A DNA stretch of 64,000 nucleotides from CAZBQJ01 sp964494085 (GCA_964494085.1 CAZBQJ010000004.1:1-64000), one strand, 5' to 3'; positions 53,684 to 61,831 are shown, counted from the stretch's first letter. Numbers and translations: made by a program. The notes: generated by a model from the letters alone, not told the origin.

Positions 53684-54502
53684 ATGAAAATAACCTTAAT
53701 TGGCTCAGGAGACACACTAGGAACTCCAGTTTATGGATCTAATCAAGCAAGTGACATGGATCCAGGTTCTAAGAGATTTCGCTTTGGCGTATTAATTGAA
53801 TGTAGCGGCAAAAAAATTCTAATTGATGCAAACCCAGACCTTAAATGGCAGTGTTTAAATTCTAAATTTGCTCTTAAAGAGGTTGATTATATTTTATTAA
53901 CGCACAGTCACTCAGATCATATCAACGGCTTGGGAGAGTTCTTTTACCGCCGATCAGAACCGACAGAATGCTTCTATACTAACCATCCTCTTACTTCTAG
54001 ACATATCGACTATTGGAGATATTTAGAAAGAGAGGGGGTAATGAAATTTACTCCATTTGAAGTTAATTCTGATTTTAAACTAGGCAGCGATATAAAAATA
54101 ACTTCTGTAGAAATGAACCATGGTTTCCCATGTAGTGGATTCATCATAGAAAGTGAAGGTAAAAAAATAGCCATTATTACTGATTCTAATGCAAATTTAT
54201 CAGAACCATCTATCAGAGCTTTAATGAATTGTGATGTTGCATTAATTGATACTTTCTCTGAAGACTTTGAACAAGTGAAACAATTATATATTGATGTAAA
54301 TGATACAATTCCAGAAGATATCAAAAAAGATTGGTATCACATGACAATTGAGGAATCCATGGCCTTGTCTAAAAAACTCAATTCGGCCAAAACGATCTCA
54401 GTTCATATGAGTAGATATATGGCTCCTCATGCTCAATTGGTAGGTAAATATCAAACTGAGCAGTTTATTATTGGATATGATGATTTAAAAATTACTTTGT
54501 AA
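53684..54502 (+). CDS. Metallo-beta-lactamase-fold phosphodiesterase, PhnP-like
   Basis: The 272-residue protein has the metal-binding HSHSDH motif near residue 75 and IDANPDLKWQC before it. Later metal ligands appear around VEMNHGFPCSGF and ITDSN. The order fits PhnP and related cyclic phosphodiesterases, and also the tRNase Z-like branch. It is five bases after the GT20 gene, and its 3' end overlaps the convergent HAD gene by 18 bases. It would hydrolyse a phosphodiester or cyclic phosphate made in the pathway. Confidence 0.85.
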   Translation: MKITLIGSGDTLGTPVYGSNQASDMDPGSKRFRFGVLIECSGKKILIDANPDLKWQCLNSKFALKEVDYILLTHSHSDHINGLGEFFYRRSEPTECFYTNHPLTSRHIDYWRYLEREGVMKFTPFEVNSDFKLGSDIKITSVEMNHGFPCSGFIIESEGKKIAIITDSNANLSEPSIRALMNCDVALIDTFSEDFEQVKQLYIDVNDTIPEDIKKDWYHMTIEESMALSKKLNSAKTISVHMSRYMAPHAQLVGKYQTEQFIIGYDDLKITL

Positions 54503-55240
54503 ATATCTGAAAACTTCGCCAATTCCTTTTATATTGTGTGCGGCATATGGCTTCAAATCAAGATTCTTTCCAACAAGATAAATTGATTTATTAATCTCCT
54601 TGCCTTGTTTAAATAGCTCTAAATCATTGTTGCTGTCGCCGAATAGATACATTTCTGAGCTTAGATCGATATGATCATAAAGCCTTGCTTTGCTTACTCC
54701 TAGTGGAAGGATTTGCATGGAGTGGCTACCGACCAATATATTTAAGTTACAGGATATTGGGCTTGGTCTTAAATTGAAATTAACATTTAGCATAGTAGGT
54801 TCTTGTTGCTGGATAAGATCCATAGATTCCGCAAAACTCATCATTACTCTATACCTATCTTCAATGGAGGGCGTAGCAAAACTAGGAGTTTTAAATGTGT
54901 ATAATTTTGAGTTTATCCAAAAATCAATACACTCAACTTTATCATTATTTACGAAAATTAAATCTAGAATCAGCTTTACTTCTTGTTTAGAAAACTTCGA
55001 TACGGAAATTATTTTACCGTTTGAGAATAATTTTGATCCATTTTCACATGCCATCAAAGTATTTAGAAGGTTTTCATTGTGATGAAAGGCGTCTCTCACA
55101 GCTTCTAAACCGCGACCTGTTGCAAATATAAGCCTATGACCCTTAGACTTAAGATTTTCTAATACTTTTATGTTTTCCTCCTCAAGTACTGAGCTATCCT
55201 CGCAAAGAGTTCCATCTATATCAAAAATAAAGATTGCCAT
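54485..55240 (-). CDS. HAD-superfamily phosphatase (Cof/type IIB)
   Basis: The 251-residue protein has motif I FDIDGTLCED, motif II FATGRG, a type IIB cap, and motif IV FGDSNNDLELF. The family includes sugar phosphatases such as trehalose-6-phosphate phosphatase and sucrose phosphatase. Placed opposite the GT20-type gene, it may remove the phosphate from the GT20 product. It is convergent with the block and ends inside the MBL gene. The assignment of the fold is firm; the substrate is inferred. Confidence 0.9.
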   Translation of the reverse strand: MAIFIFDIDGTLCEDSSVLEEENIKVLENLKSKGHRLIFATGRGLEAVRDAFHHNENLLNTLMACENGSKLFSNGKIISVSKFSKQEVKLILDLIFVNNDKVECIDFWINSKLYTFKTPSFATPSIEDRYRVMMSFAESMDLIQQQEPTMLNVNFNLRPSPISCNLNILVGSHSMQILPLGVSKARLYDHIDLSSEMYLFGDSNNDLELFKQGKEINKSIYLVGKNLDLKPYAAHNIKGIGEVFRYLQSNF

Positions 55241-55290
55241 ATATTGAGATTAGTATTGTAGATTTTAGGCCTCCCTTAGACATTTATCAA

Positions 55291-55366
55291 TATATTGAGT
55301 AAAGGCGGAAATTTTTCTTATTCTCGATTAGACTAGTTCGAACTTCCTCTACTAAGCAGTTCCAAG
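55291..55366 (-). repeat. Recombinase-end scar, copy D
   Basis: On the minus strand it encodes KWSWNCLVEEVRTSLIE, later YSIY and a stop. The left part ATATTGAGTAAAGGCGGAAA corresponds to ATATTGAGTAAGGGTGGGGG of copy F. There is no recombinase gene in front of it. It lies between the HAD and HD genes. Confidence 0.65.
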
Positions 55367-55401
55367 ACCATTTTAAGGCTTAAACAAGAGCAAATCTACC
55401 T

Positions 55402-55932
55402 CTAATACGTCTCTGAATTTAGTTGTTTTTGTCTTTCTATCAGAAATGGCCAAACCTTTTCTGTCTCCAGTTTAGGCTTACTAAGGTCTACAAAGTAGTT
55501 AAACTTGTCTATTAATTTATAAAAAGCATCTTGAGATTTTGTTTTATGGTAATAATAAGAATTATCAATTAAATCAAAAGCGCGCACTACTAAGCTTTCG
55601 TACCCATCTTTAAAAGCAATCTGAAAGGATTTTATATACCTTTCCTTTTCATCATTTATAGTCCTATCAACTGTGCAGTTGTGAACAATTTGAACAACTC
55701 TTGACCCGAATTTTTGGTCCATTTCAACTAGATTCACTTTGGAATCTTCAATTAAATCATGAAATAGAGCGGAAATTATGATATTCGTATTATATTCCAT
55801 GTTATAAAGCTGCATGCTTATTCTTATACTATGAAGCAAAACAGGCTTTTCGTTATAATTAGCCGCCTCTAATGTTTTCGTTAAAAAAATTATGGCACGC
55901 TCGATTTGGTTTTGATCTTCCCTTGTATACAT
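55402..55932 (-). CDS. HD-domain hydrolase, Mesh1/SpoT-like
   Basis: The 176-residue protein has the metal-site order His34, His58-Asp59 and a later Asp in FDLIDN. The HDLIED motif is characteristic of (p)ppGpp hydrolases such as SpoT-HD and Mesh1. There is no synthetase domain, so it could be a small alarmone hydrolase or a related nucleotide hydrolase. It is separated from the HAD gene by scar D and diverges from the Nudix gene. Confidence 0.85.
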   Translation of the reverse strand: MYTREDQNQIERAIIFLTKTLEAANYNEKPVLLHSIRISMQLYNMEYNTNIIISALFHDLIEDSKVNLVEMDQKFGSRVVQIVHNCTVDRTINDEKERYIKSFQIAFKDGYESLVVRAFDLIDNSYYYHKTKSQDAFYKLIDKFNYFVDLSKPKLETEKVWPFLIERQKQLNSETY

Positions 55933-56027
55933 AGCATTATTTTTGTTGAAAACTATAAGCCTTCTCTATAAATTTTACCCTTCCCAGAGCTTCGTTAAAA
56001 TTACAAATTAGATCACTGTCTTGATTC

Positions 56028-56498
56028 ATGTCTAAATTATTAACTTATCGCCCTAGCATTGCTGCAATTATATTTGATAATGATGCAAGGTTTTTATTAG
56101 TACAACTAAATGAAGCTCGCAAAGATGAATTTGACTTTGTTAAAGGTGGAATGGAAGCAAATGAGGACAAAGAAGCAACGTTAAAACGTGAATTAGAAGA
56201 AGAACTGGGTAAGAGCTTTAAATATAAAATTATTGAGCAAAGTCATTGGTATCTGGTTTATGATTGGCCAAAAAAACTACAAGAAGAAAAAGGGTTTTTA
56301 GGTCAAGCTAGAACCAGTTTCTGGGTTAAATATGAGGGAGGTGATTTAAAGATTGATAATAATGAATTGCGTTCCAGCAAATGGTTTGAAGAAGGTAAAC
56401 TTAATAAAGTCCTTTTAAAAAGCGGATTCCCTAAAATTTTAGTAGATAATCTACTAAACGAATGGCAACAGAGAAAAAGCGCCTTACTTCATTCCTGA
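56028..56498 (+). CDS. Nudix hydrolase
   Basis: The 156-residue protein has a complete Nudix box: GGMEANEDKEATLKRELEEE then LG, fitting G-x5-E-x7-RE-x2-EE-x-G. Nudix enzymes hydrolyse nucleoside diphosphates linked to another group. The specific substrate is unknown; YLVYDWPKKLQ-like features recall bis(5'-nucleosyl)-tetraphosphatases and RppH-type enzymes. Its TGA stop lies immediately before scar E. Confidence 0.92.
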   Translation: MSKLLTYRPSIAAIIFDNDARFLLVQLNEARKDEFDFVKGGMEANEDKEATLKRELEEELGKSFKYKIIEQSHWYLVYDWPKKLQEEKGFLGQARTSFWVKYEGGDLKIDNNELRSSKWFEEGKLNKVLLKSGFPKILVDNLLNEWQQRKSALLHS

Positions 56499-56573
56499 TA
56501 TAAAGTAAGGGTGGGGGTAGATGTTACTTTGAGCGATGGAAGTTCTCACTTCGTTTACTAAGGAGCTCCAATG
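56499..56573 (-). repeat. Recombinase-end scar, copy E
   Basis: On the minus strand it encodes WSSLVNEVRTSIAQ then PHPYFI. It shares AGTAAGGGTGGGGGTAG and AAGGAGCTCCAAT with copy A. It lies just after the Nudix gene. Confidence 0.75.
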
Positions 56574-56645
56574 TTTTAATCTCTTAAGTTAGCCATTTAA
56601 AACATACCCCTAATTTGAAGTTAGAACTTTTTGGTATTTAAATGC

Positions 56646-58031
56646 TTAAAGCTTGCTATATCTTCTGAGAAATATATTCAATATTCGATCTGCCTGACTC
56701 AGACAATCTAACAGGTCTCCAACGGTAACAGTATTTGAGTGCCAATTATTCAATATACTTAAAATATTAGCCAATGCCTTAGATGAGGATATCTCTTGCA
56801 GTTGGGCTCTATGAATAGGGAATTTACCCGTTGAATATAGTGCGACTATTCTTAAGAAGCAGTCATCGAATCTTTTCAAGCATTCATGAACCTTTATCAT
56901 TAAAGAATCTTGTGTAGCAGGGCTTTCTGCTAGATTTATTATAAGTGGACGAAGCGTGTCTTTTATTTGCATAGCATAGGAAATAGCACTCTTTAATATA
57001 TCTGCTTTAGATGGAGGTAGGCCTAAATCTAATTTTCCATATACTTTTCTACATACAAAAAATTGAAGCCTTCTATCCTGAGGATAAGCCATGTACTCGT
57101 GTTTGGTTAAAAACAATAAATTAGATTTTTTAAGCTTTTTCTTAACCTCTATAATTTTCTTTAGCCTATCTTTACAAGAATCATCTATAAAAACGATGTA
57201 ATCAAAATTACTATCATGAATAGATCCATCCCCTCTCATGTTTGGGCCCTGTAATAAAATTAGAAGCAAATCTTCACCTAATTTTGACTGTAACTCACTT
57301 GCGACCTGCTCACTATATTCTCTAGTCACATCAGGAAGAGGTGTTGGTTTATAGATTAGCACTGGTGAAATAAAAGGATACACATCTTCTTTTTCTTTGG
57401 AAACTGACGCAAGCAAACCCTCTTCGAATGTATGATTTAATTTGGTCTGCTTCGTGTGAAAAAGTGATGTTCTATCTCTAATAGTAGAATTTGAAACTAT
57501 TGGTATTCTATTTCTTACTGTTATTCCGTTTGAAGTTACCCCATTCACCTTATTAAGATTGTTTGTGATCAGATCAATGTTTGTAACCCCAAGGATCTTT
57601 AGAATTTCTGCTGCTGTTTCATAACGACGATTATCTATATCAAAACCTAAAGCAATATTTGCTTCAGCTGTATCTATGCCTTCATCTTGCAGATTATAAG
57701 CCCTCATTTTATTGGCCAAACCAATTCCCCGCCCTTCTTGCCTTAATTAAAGCAACACTCCACGTGTTCTTTTATTAATAATTCTTAAAGCTTCATGAAG
57801 CTGATCTTGGCAATCACATCTTTGGCAACCAAAAACATCTCCCGTTAGACATTCAGAATGAATCCTAGTAATAATTCCCGCTTCTCCTGCTACATCCCCT
57901 TTAACCAGTGCGATGTGCTCTTTATTGGAGTCTTCTTTAAACAAATGCATAGCAAAATCTCCGTGTGTAGTTGGCAGTATTGTCGTTGCTTCACAAATTA
58001 ACTTTCCCATGCTAATTGTAATAATGTCCAA
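56646..58031 (-). pseudogene. GTP cyclohydrolase II fused to a nucleotidyltransferase, broken by an in-frame TAA
   Basis: The first part (58031-57747) encodes a GTP cyclohydrolase II start with the zinc cysteines CQRCDCQDQL and HGDFAMHLF. It stops at TAA where the family has Tyr in YLRQEGRGIGL. The same frame continues with LRQEGRGIGLANKMRAY and completes the RibA domain. About 240 more residues contain a nucleotidyltransferase-like core (LLLILLQGPNMRGDGSIHDS then FDYIVFIDD). GTP cyclohydrolase II makes the first intermediate of riboflavin-type pathways. The domain fusion is unusual. The stop could be a real mutation or a sequence error; a restart at an ATG at 57719 is also possible. Confidence 0.8.
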
Positions 58032-58074
58032 GTGAATTATAGTATATTTCTACCCTTAAGCAAGAATCTCACCT

Positions 58075-58974
58075 ATGACAAGAATTTATACCCCAAAGAA
58101 GATCGAACTAAGCCAAATTCCAACTTCGGATGGCTTAAAAACCGCAAATTCACAGATTAGTAATGCTTTGATGGATTTAAACAATGAATCCAAAATTTTA
58201 GGTGCAACCTCTTATGGCTCATTGGCTAGTCCCAATAAACCAGCCCATGTAAGTAGTGATCTGGACTGGTTAATTGTTTTCAATAAATTGGAGGATTTGG
58301 CAGAATGCCAAGTTTTAGCTGACTTAATAGAATCGTTGAAAAGGTTAAACCTCGATTTTTCTAATCCAATTATTTCTCTAGATTCTATTAAACAAGGTAA
58401 CCATATCATTGGGCCAATCATATATTCTATTAAAGCCAATTCTGAGCGTGTAATTATTGGCCAAGACCCTATTGAATTTTTTGAAATGGAACGAGGAAAG
58501 CTAATTGAAACCATTTCTAAACTTGTTCATACTTATACAAGGTATTTTTATGAAAATTTAGTTCATTATCCTTCAACCAAAGAAGACTTAGATAAACTAA
58601 TTCAATTATTACAGATCGCTTTGAATTTTTTCTTGGATACGTATAGAAGTATGCAAATTATACATGATGAAGGAAAAGCACCTGTAAACTTTCAAAAATA
58701 TCTGGATTACTATCAAGATGAGATCGAAGCAGAAGTATTAAGTAACGGGTTAAAAGTTAGCAACTTTGTTGTTAATTATAGAAGACAAATAGAAAGTGTT
58801 GTAAGTAATGAAGACGCAAATGGTATGGGTGAATATATTTCCTTTATTAAAAGATCTAGAGATGTGATAATTAGTTCTGCAAAATTCTGTAGAGGTAATA
58901 TTGACTTCTTTAGAACTAAAATTAATGGACAAGACTATAAACAAAAAAGATACAACCATCATCTGCCCCTGTAA
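58075..58974 (+). CDS. Nucleotidyltransferase-fold protein, second type
   Basis: The 299-residue protein has ATSYGSLASPNKPAHVSSDL then DWLIVF near residue 45. This gives the Gly-Ser motif and an Asp-x-Asp pair of the nucleotidyltransferase fold. The remainder is helical. It diverges from the cyclohydrolase fusion, which itself carries a similar domain. Its 3' end overlaps the next gene by 50 bases. The substrate is unknown. Confidence 0.75.
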   Translation: MTRIYTPKKIELSQIPTSDGLKTANSQISNALMDLNNESKILGATSYGSLASPNKPAHVSSDLDWLIVFNKLEDLAECQVLADLIESLKRLNLDFSNPIISLDSIKQGNHIIGPIIYSIKANSERVIIGQDPIEFFEMERGKLIETISKLVHTYTRYFYENLVHYPSTKEDLDKLIQLLQIALNFFLDTYRSMQIIHDEGKAPVNFQKYLDYYQDEIEAEVLSNGLKVSNFVVNYRRQIESVVSNEDANGMGEYISFIKRSRDVIISSAKFCRGNIDFFRTKINGQDYKQKRYNHHLPL

Positions 58975-59767
58975 CGATGCCGAAAGCGCAACTGTTATTG
59001 GTATTCTAAGAAGACAAGGCTTTGATGTTAGAATTTCCAAACAGAAAACCTGGTTCTGTCCTTTGGATAAGGAACCTGATGAGACTTTTGATGGACTAAA
59101 GACTACTGTTGTGATTATGGAAATGCCAGGATTGGAGACTGAAAAGAGGCTTTCTGAAAAGCATAAAGTCATTATTGTGGACCATCATGGATATCCTTCG
59201 CTTGGTATTAATCGTGAAAATTCGAAGAGTTCAATTGAACAGATTGCTGACTTGATTGGATATGAATTGGATAATTTTGAAAGTGGTGTTTCGATTAATG
59301 ATCAGGAGTATATTTATGGTTTGGTGAAGAATGATTATTCTGAAAATGAAATAAAAAAGATTCGAGCCTTGGATCTAAAGATGCAAGGCTATACTGATGA
59401 AGAATTTAGAATTAATCAGGAGGATCAGCAAAACCCAACTTTTTATGAGCCAGACATTTATCATTATGAGACACGCATCCCAAAGTATAGCTTTCTGATT
59501 GATTTACATGTTATTCAACAGAAAGGGCGTTTTACAAATATTGTAATTACTGGATTTGCTGATGAAAAAAAGAAGCAATTGATTTTCTTTTCTGGGTCGA
59601 TGGACAAAATAAATGAATTGAAGAAATTGGGAGGATATTCCAAACAAAGTAATGGGCAATATGGGTTGTGGGGAGGATATGAGGATGGGCTGGAGAAAGT
59701 CGATCTGAAAAGGGCAATGGAGATTATATTGAGTAAGGGTGGGGGTGGCTCCGATTCAGCGCTATAA
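58925..59767 (+). CDS. DHH-like phosphoesterase, C-terminus formed by scar F
   Basis: I start it at 58925 (MDKTINKKDTTIICPCNDAE); a TTG at 58901 is an alternative. The 280-residue protein has an N-terminal Rossmann-like part with VIIVDHHGYPSLGINR near residue 88, resembling the DHH motif. SKSSIEQIADLIGYEL follows, as in DHH-family phosphoesterases (RecJ, oligoribonucleases). A DHHA1 domain is not clear. The last eleven residues (SKGGGGSDSAL) are read from scar F, so the original C-terminus was replaced by an integration event or slightly truncated. Confidence 0.6.
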   Translation: MDKTINKKDTTIICPCNDAESATVIGILRRQGFDVRISKQKTWFCPLDKEPDETFDGLKTTVVIMEMPGLETEKRLSEKHKVIIVDHHGYPSLGINRENSKSSIEQIADLIGYELDNFESGVSINDQEYIYGLVKNDYSENEIKKIRALDLKMQGYTDEEFRINQEDQQNPTFYEPDIYHYETRIPKYSFLIDLHVIQQKGRFTNIVITGFADEKKKQLIFFSGSMDKINELKKLGGYSKQSNGQYGLWGGYEDGLEKVDLKRAMEIILSKGGGGSDSAL

Positions 59768-59800
59768 AAGTTCTAACTTCACTCAGCAGGGAACTCCAAA
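59724..59800 (-). repeat. Recombinase-end scar, copy F
   Basis: On the minus strand it encodes WSSLLSEVRTFIAL then PHPYSI and a stop, the closest match to the full recombinase end (copy A). Shared DNA includes ATTGAGTAAGGGTGGGGGT and AGGGAACTCCAAA. Confidence 0.75.
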
Positions 59801-59806
59801 TTGATT

Positions 59807-59829
59807 CGGCCTAATTAAGCCGTTTTTTT
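59807..59829 (+). terminator. Terminator after scar F
   Basis: CGGC and GCCG enclose CTAATTAA and are followed by TTTTTTT. Confidence 0.65.
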
Positions 59830-59959
59830 ATGTCTCCCAAAAGAGTGGTGCGAACTTTTAGGTTGTAATAAAATCATCATGTCTCTAGACTGGATAACCA
59901 ATATCCTATAGTCATAAAGTTATAATGTTGGCTTTTTCTTACTAAGAATACTAAATACT

Positions 59960-60325
59960 ATGGAAATATATTTTATTAGACACGGACAAACTGATTATAA
60001 TGTAAATCAAATATATATTGCAGGTAGGTCAAACCAAGTAAATATAAATGAAAAAGGTATCATACAGTCACAGAAACTAGCTAATAGATTGAAGAAAAAT
60101 GAAGTAAAATTTGATGCGGCATTTGAACAATTGGATGAAATTTCAGGAAAATGCATTACTCCGGAAAGAGATGAAGGTGTTGAGGAGATAAGAAGAAAAC
60201 TTGCATTGGCAACTAATGAGGTAATTAATTTAGATAGAGTTAAAATTGCTGAACTAAATCAATTCAGATTTGATCCTGTATCTTTAAACAGGCAAATGTT
60301 TAATCTTATGGATAATGAAAAATAA
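59960..60325 (+). pseudogene. Truncated histidine phosphatase
   Basis: The 121-residue frame starts like a phosphoglycerate-mutase-type phosphatase: YFIRHGQTDYN with the catalytic RHG and the GRSNQVN-like loop, to about residue 50. After FDAAF it changes into sequence that lacks the second catalytic His and the remaining core. It is half the normal length, so it is probably an internally deleted remnant. It overlaps the next fragment by 11 bases. Confidence 0.65.
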
Positions 60326-60869
60326 ATTATTTCATATTGAACCTCAGTTTGTTCAAATGGTCGTCACAAAAAACTGTAATTTATCGTCTTCTTATTGTAA
60401 TGAACATGAAAATAAGTCCCAGGAAATAGATAGTTTGATATTAAAACAAAGGATCGATATATTGGATAGCCTTGGAACTAAGTCAATATCTTTATTAGGC
60501 GGTGAGCCATTATTACATTCTCAAATTATTGATTTAGTTGAATATTCCAGAAGTATTATTGGAAAAGTATCAATGACGACAAATGGATATCTATTGAATG
60601 AACGAATAATTAAGAGACTAAATGACGCAGACTTATCTGATTTGGAAGTAAGTATTGATAATTTTCATAGCACTGAGATAAGTAGAAAATCTTTTTCTGT
60701 TATTAAGAATAAACTAGATTTACTTAATAAATATGCAAAGTTTGAAACCAATATTAATGTCACATATGGATTTACAGAGTTTGATGAGGTAAAAATGATG
60801 GTGGAAGCTGTCACAGAAAGGGGGTACCTACCTTTGCAGTGTTGGAAGGTGGATACCACGACAAATTAA
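60315..60869 (+). pseudogene. Truncated radical SAM enzyme with a broken cysteine motif
   Basis: The 184-residue frame keeps the order of a radical SAM domain: TKNCNLSSSYCNEH, then LLGGEPLLHSQI and MTTNGYLL. In the cluster motif C-x3-C-x2-C the middle cysteine is Ser, so it cannot bind a normal [4Fe-4S] cluster. The C-terminal part is missing and the frame runs into an unrelated fragment near 60824. It is likely dead. Confidence 0.75.
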
Positions 60870-60982
60870 AGTCCTGCATAGACAGTATGCTTTGCGGCAT
60901 CAATGGGGGAAAGTTTGAGTTTGACTCCGCAAGGACAGAGTCTACTTCTGCAGTACTTAATGTAGTTAATATTTTTTCATGA
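60824..60982 (+). pseudogene. C-terminal fragment of a histone-deacetylase-like enzyme
   Basis: In a different frame from the radical SAM fragment, 52 codons read PTFAVLEGGYHDKLKSCIDS and end NVVNIFS with a stop. FAVLEGGY with a following helix is the typical end of AcuC/HDAC-family deacetylases. No start codon and no catalytic part are present, so this is a gene tail fused by deletion. Confidence 0.55.
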
Positions 60983-61069
60983 TTCTCACTATCGTAGATT
61001 TTCCTCAAGAGAGTGGTCATCTTAGTGCATGTTCGACTTCATATAATTAACCCTTTAATTTAAACTCAA

Positions 61070-61294
61070 ATGAAAACAAAATATAAGATTGTTCTGTTGT
61101 TACTTTTGGGAACTTTAATTGCTATTGGGGTTGGAATTTTATCTATAATTAATGAACACGATTGGGAGGATCATCAGGCTTGGGGCCATTATGCGAGATA
61201 TCCTACTGGATTTTTGAATCACTCTATGTACTATGGGCGTATATCTTTTCACAAGAACCTAGGAGATTGTGTCAAAGCGGCTTTGGAGACATGA
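61070..61294 (+). CDS. Small membrane-anchored hypothetical protein
   Basis: The 74-residue product has one N-terminal hydrophobic helix (about 6-28) and an aromatic- and His-rich outer part (DHQAWGHYARYPTGFLNHSM). It ends NLGDCVKAALET at TGA. The stop overlaps an ATG in ATGA that opens a second small frame. A single-base shift would join both into one protein of about 120 residues, so this could also be a frameshifted gene. No family is recognised. Confidence 0.5.
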   Translation: MKTKYKIVLLLLLGTLIAIGVGILSIINEHDWEDHQAWGHYARYPTGFLNHSMYYGRISFHKNLGDCVKAALET

Positions 61295-61431
61295 AGAATA
61301 GTGAGGGTGATCACTATTGTGGTAGAGAGTGTGTTGTCCATATTGAAGAGGAATCATCATCAGTTGAGTGCACAGAAGTAACCCCTTTAATTGACCAAGA
61401 TGGAATCCTTTTAAGGATACTGTTTTTGTGA
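61291..61431 (+). CDS. Small cysteine-containing protein coupled to the preceding gene
   Basis: The 46-residue frame starts with MKNSEGDHYCGRECVVHIEE and contains three cysteines. Its ATG overlaps the upstream stop (ATGA). It may be a translationally coupled small protein or the rest of a frameshifted secreted protein. No family is recognised. Confidence 0.4.
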   Translation: MKNSEGDHYCGRECVVHIEEESSSVECTEVTPLIDQDGILLRILFL

Positions 61432-61468
61432 AGCCCTTGAAAAAAATCATTCCATTCTTTTTTGGGTT

Positions 61469-61831
61469 TTAAACTGTAAAAGGTAAATCGTATTCTTTGA
61501 TCACTGGCTGGGAGCTGCGGGTTTTGACTTCGACTTTGGCTTTAAGCGGAGTTTCTAACACCAGAAAAACTTTGATGTATTGGTCTTCGTGAACCATCCA
61601 GGAACGGTCTTCCAAAAGCAACTCGGACAGTCCAGCCTGTTTGGCTTTATAAACCCATTGTTCCACGATGTTTGGTTCGAATGTAATGATATTTCCCATA
61701 TAATGGACGAGGATTCCCGGCTGGGCATTATTCCCAAGTTCAGTACCACTTTCTACCATGATATTCAGGGTTGAGTTGTCTTCGAGATCTTTGACGGACC
61801 ATTCTTCGATCAATGTTCTAACATCTGCCAT
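61469..61831 (-). CDS. Hypothetical protein
   Basis: The 120-residue protein looks like an alpha/beta single domain with no membrane helix. It contains LNIMVESGTELGNNAQPGIL and WVYKAKQAGLSELLLEDRSW. No family is recognised. It is convergent with the small membrane-protein genes and divergent from the copper operon. Its codon use resembles the core region more than the island. Confidence 0.6.
   Translation of the reverse strand: MADVRTLIEEWSVKDLEDNSTLNIMVESGTELGNNAQPGILVHYMGNIITFEPNIVEQWVYKAKQAGLSELLLEDRSWMVHEDQYIKVFLVLETPLKAKVEVKTRSSQPVIKEYDLPFTV

Noticed and set aside
57747..57749. TAA recoded as Tyr
   Set aside because: Nearly all intact genes end with TAA, including short-spaced operon genes, so a general reassignment is impossible; a point mutation or sequence error is simpler.
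41728..59800. The repeated scars as tRNA 3' halves
   Set aside because: AAGTTCGAACTT followed by CTCCA looks like a T-arm and CCA end in some copies, but the distance to CCA is too long and all copies share a recombinase reading frame instead.
31687..61400. CRISPR array, insertion sequence or diversity-generating retroelement
   Set aside because: No regularly spaced direct repeats with spacers, no transposase-like frame and no reverse transcriptase were seen.
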